This document shows, piece after piece, positions 27,801 to 36,800 of a stretch of 64,000 bases of DNA. The stretch's first letter is position 1; every line of letters starts with the position of its first letter. The stretch spans positions 36,454,220-36,518,219 of the forward strand of contig CM055816.1 of NCBI GenBank assembly GCA_029582265.1, read 5' to 3'. A model generated the notes under the pieces. That model saw only the letters and a list, made by a program, of their open reading frames with translations. It did not search any database and was not told the DNA's origin. Both the position numbers and the translations under genes were made by a program. The DNA comes from Zoroaster sp. YZ-2022 (Eukaryota; Echinodermata; Asteroidea; Forcipulatida; Zoroasteridae).

Positions 27801-30800
27801 GGAGAGTGACGAAGATGATGAGGATAATGAGGATGAGGATGACGTCCAGCGTCACCTACATCATTGGCATCATCATCATCAGGAGATGATCACCAACACC
27901 ATCACTTGCCTTGTCCCTTATTGTATTGTCCTTGAGACAAAGACAGAGACTGCGGTTTGCCCGCGTCTGGTCACGGCTCCGTAGATAAACTAAGAGAAAA
28001 TTCAGACAATCCCGGCCAAAATAGTTGGGACACGTGAATAAACATACCCTACGTTGTCCCCGCTCTCCGCTCCCCTGCTCCCCTGCTCCCCCGCTCCCCC
28101 CACCAATGTTGTTATCTCCAGCCGGAGCACAGACCGCCCAATAAGAGCCAACATTGTCAGGGGCCGAGATAGATTGGCGGGATTGTCTGAATTTCCTTGT
28201 AGTATAATATGTGAGCGACATGCCCATTTTATCCATGCGCTTATTGTCTGTCTTTGTGATTTTTTTTTTTGTTCAGTTTATTTTATTTTATTACTACAGT
28301 AGTATTATTAAGTTTTCTCTGGAGGGGTGTTTGGTTTTGTTTCCCAAACATGAAATAGCGTCCAAAGGTTGAATTAAAGAAAATTATTTGGGGAAAAAAT
28401 TATAATAATGATAAAATATTATTGTAGATTTTACCCTAACGTGTGATAAATTATACTCTTTATACAAAAGATACAAACGTTCTAATCGGGTGGGATTCGA
28501 ACCCACGATCCCCGCGTTTTACAACAGGTGTCTTATCCACTATACCACCGTGGTATACACCAGTTCGGTCCCATTCATATGTCGATGGATAATGTAACCA
28601 CGGTTCACCACTGAACAATAAAGAAGGAGAGTCACTCCTTCCTTTCTTTTTTGGTTTCGATGGATCACCCGTTGGATTTTTCGTCAAAATAACGGAATGA
28701 GGGATGAAACCAAATTGAAGAGGCTTGTATGTTGTTTGTGTATCTTAATGTGCTTTTCGCGTTGAACACAAACTCTCTTTTGAACTTATGGACCAAATGG
28801 CATGGTGAAAGCGTACGGTGCACCCTACAATAAAGTTCTGATCATCTGTGTTTTCTTGGCGCATTGCAGCCATGCATCGTCCAAGGGTATCGAACTGGGA
28901 ACGCTTGCAGGTTGCCACGGTGGTCTAGTGGTTAAGACATCTGATCTGAAATGCGGAGATCGTATGTTCGAATCCCAACCAAGTAGAATGTTCATGTATT
29001 TTTGTCCGCAACACCGACAATAATATTACTTTTATTTATTTATTGTTTATTTTATTTTTTGATTATTATTTTTTGATTATTGGATGATGATTTTGAGGAG
29101 GAGAGTGACGAAGATGATGAGGATAATGAGGATAATGAGGATGAGGATGACGTCCAGCGTCACCTACATCATTGGCATCATCATCATCAGGAGATGATCA
29201 CCAACACCATCACTTGCCTTGTCCCTTAATGTATTGTCCTTGAGACAAAGACAGAGACTGCGGTTTGCCCGCGTCTGGTCACGGCTCCGTAGATAAACTA
29301 AGAGAAAATTCAGACAAGCCCGGCCAAATAGTTGGGACACGTGAATAAACATACCCTACGTTGTCCCCGCTCTCCGCTCCCCTGCTCCCCTGCTCCCCCG
29401 CTCCCCCCACCAATGTTGTTATCTCCAGCCGGAGCACAGACCGCCCAATAAGAGCCAACATTGTCAGGGGGCCTGGGGGCCCAGCGAGATTTGGCCGGGA
29501 TTGTAGTTGGATACTGCGTAATATTCCCATACGGGATGTGACATGCAGTTATACATTAATTTGAGCAACCTTCGGTACATACATGTAAAAGCCTGCTGTC
29601 CTTTCCAAGTAATCTTACAAAATCAACTGTGTGCCACCCAAGGACACTGTAAATGTTTGAACATTATTAGTATGGCTTGCAATGTATCAATGGGAGACGA
29701 CCACCTTACCCTGCAATCTCAGTGGTGTGACAGTGCACAGAAGGGTAACCACAGGAGGCCACTGGCAACAGCTAATGGCTTGGAGTGGCCTGAATGAGTT
29801 GTTTCAAACATTGCACTGATTGTTTGAGGGCTAACGATGGTCCTAGTTGGATACTGCGTAATCTCCCCATACGGGATGTTACACACAGTTATACATTCAC
29901 GATGGTCCCAGATGGATACTGCATAATATTCCCATACGGGATGTTACATGCAGTTTACCGTAACGAGAAGGTACTAAGGGAAAATACTGAGAGTCGGCAG
30001 TGAGTTAGCCAAGCTTGTCACAAGTTATTCTGTGATGGATGCCCACTCACTGTAGTCCCTCAACGAACTGCACATTAAAAGTCTGGTATAGAATTGACAA
30101 TTAAAAGATAAGTGAAAATTACAGAATTGTAATGTGAAGCTTTACTTGGAGTAAAGCTGATGATGTAATTCCAAAGAGGTTGCTGTCATCACCTTAAGAA
30201 AAGTCAACATTATTTCCCTTTCCAGTTTCTAAATTCCGCAAAATCTGAGTGCATTTTCACTATTTTCACGACACATTTTAATAAGCTGAATTTACTTTCA
30301 CAGGTCGGTTGTTTAATGTATATCTTGATTCAAAGAGAAGCAATTTTTGCCAATATTATTCAATGCTGTACCTTCCCTTTAATACATATCTTGATTCATA
30401 GGCCTATTCATAGAAGCATTTTGCCAATGCACATATCAATATTACTGTTGAGCCTACCCCTCCCCACTGCACCGTCCCATATGTACCATGGGTATTCTTA
30501 CATATGAATTGTACTAATCAGACGGAATAATTTCACCAAATATATGTAGAAGCTTCTGGATAATAATTGATTCATTTGATAATCTCAACATAGAGAAAGG
30601 ACATCTGTGTTCATTCTCTATGACCAATGCTGTTGCTATATAAAGTTATAAATCAAACTCTTTGTATAATATATTAGTTTTATCTTAATGAGCTCTGTGG
30701 TAATAATTGCCAAATTTGCACATATCAATATTATTGTTAAGCCCAAACCCCTCCCCACTGCGCCGGGTATTCTCACATATGAATTGTCCCAATCCTTACA

Positions 30801-33800
30801 TGGAGCACACACAATGTGACAATCCCCAGGGCGGCAAACAATCAAAAAGATTGTCCAAAAACTTTACGATTTCACAATAAGCTAAGTCCCCACCCTTGGG
30901 CTCCAATAATTTGTCCAAATCCCCAGGTCTGACCTCGGGCAACGTGGGAATGGGAATTAATATCTGACCGACATTAGTGCACCACAACTCAGCTCGGTAT
31001 CCACATCAAATTCGTTTAAAGGGACAATATCGTCACGATCAGAGCAGACTTTCAACAGGGCATGGAATCGGGGTCCTAGTTCAAATTATTGGCCCATTTA
31101 TGCAGCAGCAACGGTAATATGACCTTATCATGTGGGGTATTATTTTCAGTCATTGAGTTAATCTAAAACTAGCGTTCCGATTCCATGCCCTGTTGATCGT
31201 GACGATATTGTCCCTTTAAAGTAAATTCAAAATTTTGTTTACCCCCAGTTTGGCCATAATGAATACAAATCTACACATGCAATTATAAGAATGATTTTCA
31301 ATAACTAAATTGTAGCCAAAACTTTTGCTTAACAAAATATATAATAAAAATGTACCATTGACCATAAATAGCAGATACACAGAAGAAATATGAATGTGGA
31401 ATGGCTTGAATAAACTTGTCCCAATCCTGCAATAGCTGAAGTGTGCCGTGGTCTAAAGACAAAATCCCCTAAGTTCCTTTTTTTCTTTCAAAATGTTCTA
31501 CACGTTCGTTCCAAATAGTAGGCCTACATGTTATTATGTCAAGAAAATTACAGAGTTTAATAAAAGATCCCACGTCGGAAACTTGGCCGGACTGGACCTT
31601 CCTGAATAAGAACAAAAAGCATACGACTTTATATCGGACACACTACAATTTGCTCAATCTATTTACCCATTGGTCAGAATCCATAATGTCACTCATAGAC
31701 CAACCATGGGGAGTGAAAATTGACCTCTGAATTAAGCTTGGGCGATAACACGATAATATCGAATATCGCGATATTCGACACGATATCGAGAATTTTTTAA
31801 GTTATCGAGATATCGGCAAATCGCGATTAAAAAATATATCATATTAAAAAATCGACATTGTGAGTCAAGTCAGAAATTCCATGGAAACAAAATTAGAACA
31901 GTCTTTTTAGCTCTAAAGCAATCATGCATGAATGAAAATTAATCGCGATATTATCAAAAATCGCGATACACGCTCTTGCCTATATATCGTGGATGAAAAA
32001 AATCGATATCGCCCAAGCTACTCTGAATTACCACACTAGCGCTCAACCTACTAAGATGTATCGACGTGTTTGTCGTTATTTACTGGTAATTTTTATTTTT
32101 ATTTTAAATGGAAATTGTTATTTTCCTTTAAGAAAGGAAAACGAAAAAAATAGATATTTCATAAAATAAATGTCAGAAGGTCAGTTTAATAGAAATTATG
32201 TGCCCAATTAAATTTATGATTAGACTTACCATAAATTAATTTTGGACTTATTTTCTCTAAAACCAGGTTTCTCACGATTATGTACTAAAGGACAGAGGGT
32301 TACTAGCCATGTACTATAGGACAGAGGGTTACTGGCCATGTACTATAGGACAGAGGGTTACTGGCCACGTACTATAGGACATAGGGTTACTAGCCATGTA
32401 CTATAGGACAGAGGGTTACTAGCCATGTACTATAGGACAGAGGGTTACTGGCCATGTACTATAGGACAGAGGGTTACTAGCCATGTACTATAGGACAGAG
32501 GGTTACTAGCCATGTACTATAGGACAGAGGGTTACTGGCCATGTACTATAGGACAGAGGGCTACTAGCCATGTACTATAGGACAGAGGGTTACTGGCCAT
32601 GTACTATAGGACAGAGGGTTACTAGCCATGTACTATAGGACAGAGGGTTACTAGCCATGTACTATAGGACAGAGGGTTACTGGCCATGTACTATAGGACA
32701 GAGGGTTACTAGCCATGTACTATAGGACAGAGGGTTACTGGCCATGTACTATAGGACAGAGGGTTACTAGCCATGTACTATAGGACAGAGGGTTACTGGC
32801 CATGTACTATAGGACAGAGGGTTACTGGCCATGTACTATAGGACAGAGGGTTACTGGCAATGTACTATAGGACAGAGGGTTACTGGCCATGTACTATAGG
32901 ACAGAGGGTTACTAGCCATGTACTATAGGACAGAGGGTTACTAGCCATGTACTATAGGACAGAGGGTTACTGGCCATGTACTATAGGACAGAGGGTTACT
33001 GGCAATGTACTATAGGACAGAGGGTTACTGGCCACGTACTATAGGACAGAGGGTTACTGGCCACGTACTATAGGACAGAGGGTTACTGGCCATGTACTAT
33101 AGGACAGAGGGTTACTGGCCATGTACTATAGGACAGAGGGTTACTAGCCATGTACTATAGGACAGAGGGTTACTAGCCATGTACTATAGGACAGAGGGTT
33201 ACTAGCCATGTACTATAGGACAGAGGGTTACTGGCCATGTACTATAGGACAGAGGGTTACTGGCAATGTACTATAGGACAGAGGGTTACTGGCCACGTAC
33301 TATAGGACAGAGGGTTACTGGCCACGTACTATAGGACAGAGGGTTACTAGCCATGTACTATAGGACAGAGGGTTACTAGCCACGTACTATAGGACAGAGG
33401 GTTACTGGCCATGTACTATAGGACAGAGGGTTACTGGCCATGTACTGTAGGACAGAGGGTTACTGGCCATGTACTATAGGACAGAGGGTTACTGGCCATG
33501 TACTATAGGACAGAGGGTTACTGGCCATGTACTGTAGGACAGAGGGTTACTGGCCATGTACTATAGGACAGAGGGTTACTGGCCATGTACTATAGGACAG
33601 AGGGTTACTGGCCATGTACTATAGGACAGAGGGTTACTGGCCATGTACTATAGGACAGAGGGTTACTGGCCATGTACTATAGGACAGAGGGTTACTGGCC
33701 ATGTACTATAGGACAGAGGGTTACTGGCCATGTACTATAGGACAGAGGGTTACTGGCCATGTACTATAGGACAGAGGGTTACTGGCCATGTACTATATAG

Positions 33801-36800
33801 GACAGAGGGTTACTAGCCATGTACTATAGGACAGAGGGTTAATACTAGCCATGTACTATAGGACAGAGGGTTACTGGCCATGTACTATAGGACAGAGGGT
33901 TACTAGCCATGTACTATAGGACAGAGGGTTACTAGCCATGTACTATAGGACAGAGGGTTACTAGCCATGTACTACAGGACAGAGGGTTACTAGCCATGTA
34001 CTATATAGGACAGAGGGTTACTAGCCATGTACTATAGGACAGAGGGCAATTCATATTGAGCTGTATTGGGATCAATCATGGTGTGGTAAATTAAATCTTC
34101 ACAAAATTTAGTTTAGTTTTCTTTATTTTTATGTTAGGCCTTTTCTCTATTCATCAACAAGTGTACTTACTATAGTGACACATATTATTATTATCTGTCA
34201 TTAGATAAACTTGTAGACTGTCATGCCTACCATGATGCTGATAACCGTAAACATGGTGTGTACACCATCTATCCACGACCAGACATCTATCCAAACGGCT
34301 TGAATGTCTCCTGTCACATGGGACCGAAAAATGGCTGGATTGTAAGTTCACGTGTGTCTACCTAGTCTTGTGCAAGACCGTTATTATGCGGATCCTAGTT
34401 ACACGATCCCGCGCCAGTCGTAAATCACCCACCGTAGCTGGCGCTATACAATTTTCAGGATTAGGGCCGCTGGACAAAAGGTGGCGCGGCCGTTTACAGG
34501 AATAAATGGCGCCCGCAGCGGCGATTGGTTTATCAAATCACAGCGGATCGGCGCATGTACGTATAAAATCACGAGTAACGTCTTGCACCAAGACTAGTGT
34601 CTACCTAGTCTTGGTGCAAGACGTTACTCGTGATTTTATACGTATACGCGCCGATCCGCTGTGATTTGATAAACCAATCGCCGCTGCGGGCGCCATTTAT
34701 TCCTGTCCACGGCCGCGCGCGTATTTTTTTTACACCGCAGCGACGGGTTTTGTGCAGTAAAAGTGCCAATTCCGGTCTTGAGAGAGAGACTACGAAACCC
34801 TAGGCGCGCCGGACGATAGAAAACTCCAGTCGACCATGGCGCTCTGCAGTGGAACTCATGGAGCCATTCCCTCTCCGTTGATGGTAGGGGTTTTTTGCGT
34901 GTCGAAATTCCCTTCGCGCGTATGCGTGCTGAATGGGTTCATAGTCTTGACACAAGGGCGAAATGCGTACAAAACCCGTCGCTGCGGTGTAAAAAAAAAA
35001 TACGCCGGCCGCGCCACCTTTTGTCCAGAGTCCTTGATCGTAAAAAATTGTATAGCGCCAGCTACGGTGGGTGATTTAGGACTGGCGCGGGATCGTGTAA
35101 CTAGGATCCGCATAATAACGGTCTTGCACAAGACTAGTGTCTACCATATACAGATTGAACCCCATGCTGGGACTTGTGAATTCAAGGGGGGGGGGGGGGA
35201 TATTCAGGTGAATCGGAATAAGGGGGCGATGAGTGGACTCAGCAGAACATGAACAAGTAATAATAATAATAATAATAATGTGTGGACTTATATAGCGCAC
35301 GTATCCACCAACTGAGTGGTGCTCAAGGCGCATATTATTACCCCTGCTCATAAGGCTCATAAGGCTCATAAATCATTCCTGAAACCATCTCGGCTCCCTG
35401 GGGAGTATACAGCTCAATTGCTGCCATTACAGCGCATATAGGGCTAATCAACCAACTCTGCCCTCACAGGTACCCATTTAACCCCTGGGTGGAGAGAAGC
35501 AATTATGGTTAAGTGTCTTGCTCAAGGACACAAGTGTCACGGCCGGGATTCGAACCCACATTCTGCTGCTAACACCAGAACTTGAGTCTGAATAAGCTAG
35601 ACCGCTCGGCCACGACACTCCATAGTGTTATATTTCCTGGACCCAATAACCTTAAAGGTTTGCTTTTTAAAATGTTGGTCGGATTGGAAATAAAAACATT
35701 GTACTGATTCGATTTAAATAGTGGTGCTTTTGAGAACCTCGGAGAAAGAGACCACAATGATGATATTGATATGACGTCATCAGTAGAACGATCAAATTGT
35801 GTACACCATATAACTGCACCATGTAAACACACATGCAGCGTTTGTGACGTCATTAGTAATATGTGCTTTTGAAGCAGACAGAATTACACTAAGGCAACAC
35901 GAAAAAACCGCGAGAACAATCAATATTTTCTCAAATTAAAAATAAAAGTTGGAGTAACAAAAAACAAAGATGAGTGCCCCCCCCCCACCTCCATTAAGAT
36001 ATTTTGGATCCATCACTGATAAATTATGCTAATTATCATACTAAAGTGGCTCAAATCCTCTATGCTAAAATACAGTGAGTTCTCTATTGACGGTTTGCTC
36101 AATATTACTGGCTTGTTATACTATAGGTGATTCAGCGCCGCATAGACGGGTCTGAGAACTTTAATCGGAACTGGACAGAGTACAAGGATGGATTCGGCTC
36201 ATTGTTGAGCGAGTTTTGGCTCGGCAATGACATACTGCATCATCTGACAACGGGAGAGGACAAGTGGGCGATACATGTGGATTTGAGGAATACACATGAC
36301 ACCGGGGGCAATAATATTGTTATTAAGCATTTTAGCATAATGTCCTCCAGCAACAATTACACCATGCGTATTGGGACAGAAAGCGTGTCATTTGCTGGCG
36401 ACAACATTGGTATGCAACAAATTTACTTTTCAATAATGATCATGAACATACTATTTATGGATATTTCTCTTGAGTGATACAAATTTAAAAATATAAATTT
36501 ATATGTTACGATTGTGCTCCCTTTTACAGTGCGTTCAAAAAAACACTTGAAATGTATCAAAAATGTTGAATTGAGTTGACTTGAGAAAACAAATACTTTG
36601 AATTGAGATACTTCACAAATACTTATCAGAAGCTTAGTTTAACAGTATAAAAAAGTGCCAACGTTAATTTATGACACCCACATTTATTATTTACTGTCAA
36701 ACCATGCTTCTCACTATAATTGTGTGAAATGTGTAATTATAAAGCATTTGTTTTCCCTTCCTCAATTAAAATTGCAATTTTCTGATAAAAAGGAACATTT

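Larger units (their letters stand above)
26700..29503. mobile_element. Concatemeric element A-B-A-B-A with a TA target duplication
   Basis: A (26700-26881, 28007-28185, 29315-29503) is about 185 bp with inverted ends CAATCCCGGCCAAA and TTTGGCCGGGATTG. B (26882-28006, 28186-29314) is about 1.13 kb with inverted ends TCTGAATT and AATTCAGA, two tRNA-like modules in opposite orientation, a palindromic AT region, and a GAT/GAG-rich tract. The whole is flanked by TA on both sides (26698-26699, 29504-29505). The uninterrupted target, GGTCCTAGTTGG, survives at 29839-29850. No open frame resembles a transposase, so the element is non-autonomous. The superfamily is not established; a TA target fits Tc1/mariner-like and some other DNA transposons. 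Confidence 0.8.

Noticed and set aside
27781..27984. Acidic 67-codon frame DDDFEEESDEDDEDNEDEDD
   Set aside because: It derives from a GAT/GAG-type simple repeat inside the mobile B unit; the second copy differs by a repeat insertion.
27184..28984. Functional tRNA genes
   Set aside because: A- and B-boxes are present, but acceptor and anticodon stems do not pair properly, and two copies lack a B-box base.
26700..29503. LTR retrotransposon (A as LTR)
   Set aside because: A does not begin TG and end CA, the target duplication is TA, no primer-binding site or polypurine tract was seen, and there is no coding region.
34836..35252. 138-codon frame inside the second inverted element
   Set aside because: It runs through the terminal inverted repeat into flanking DNA and the G-run; no domain.
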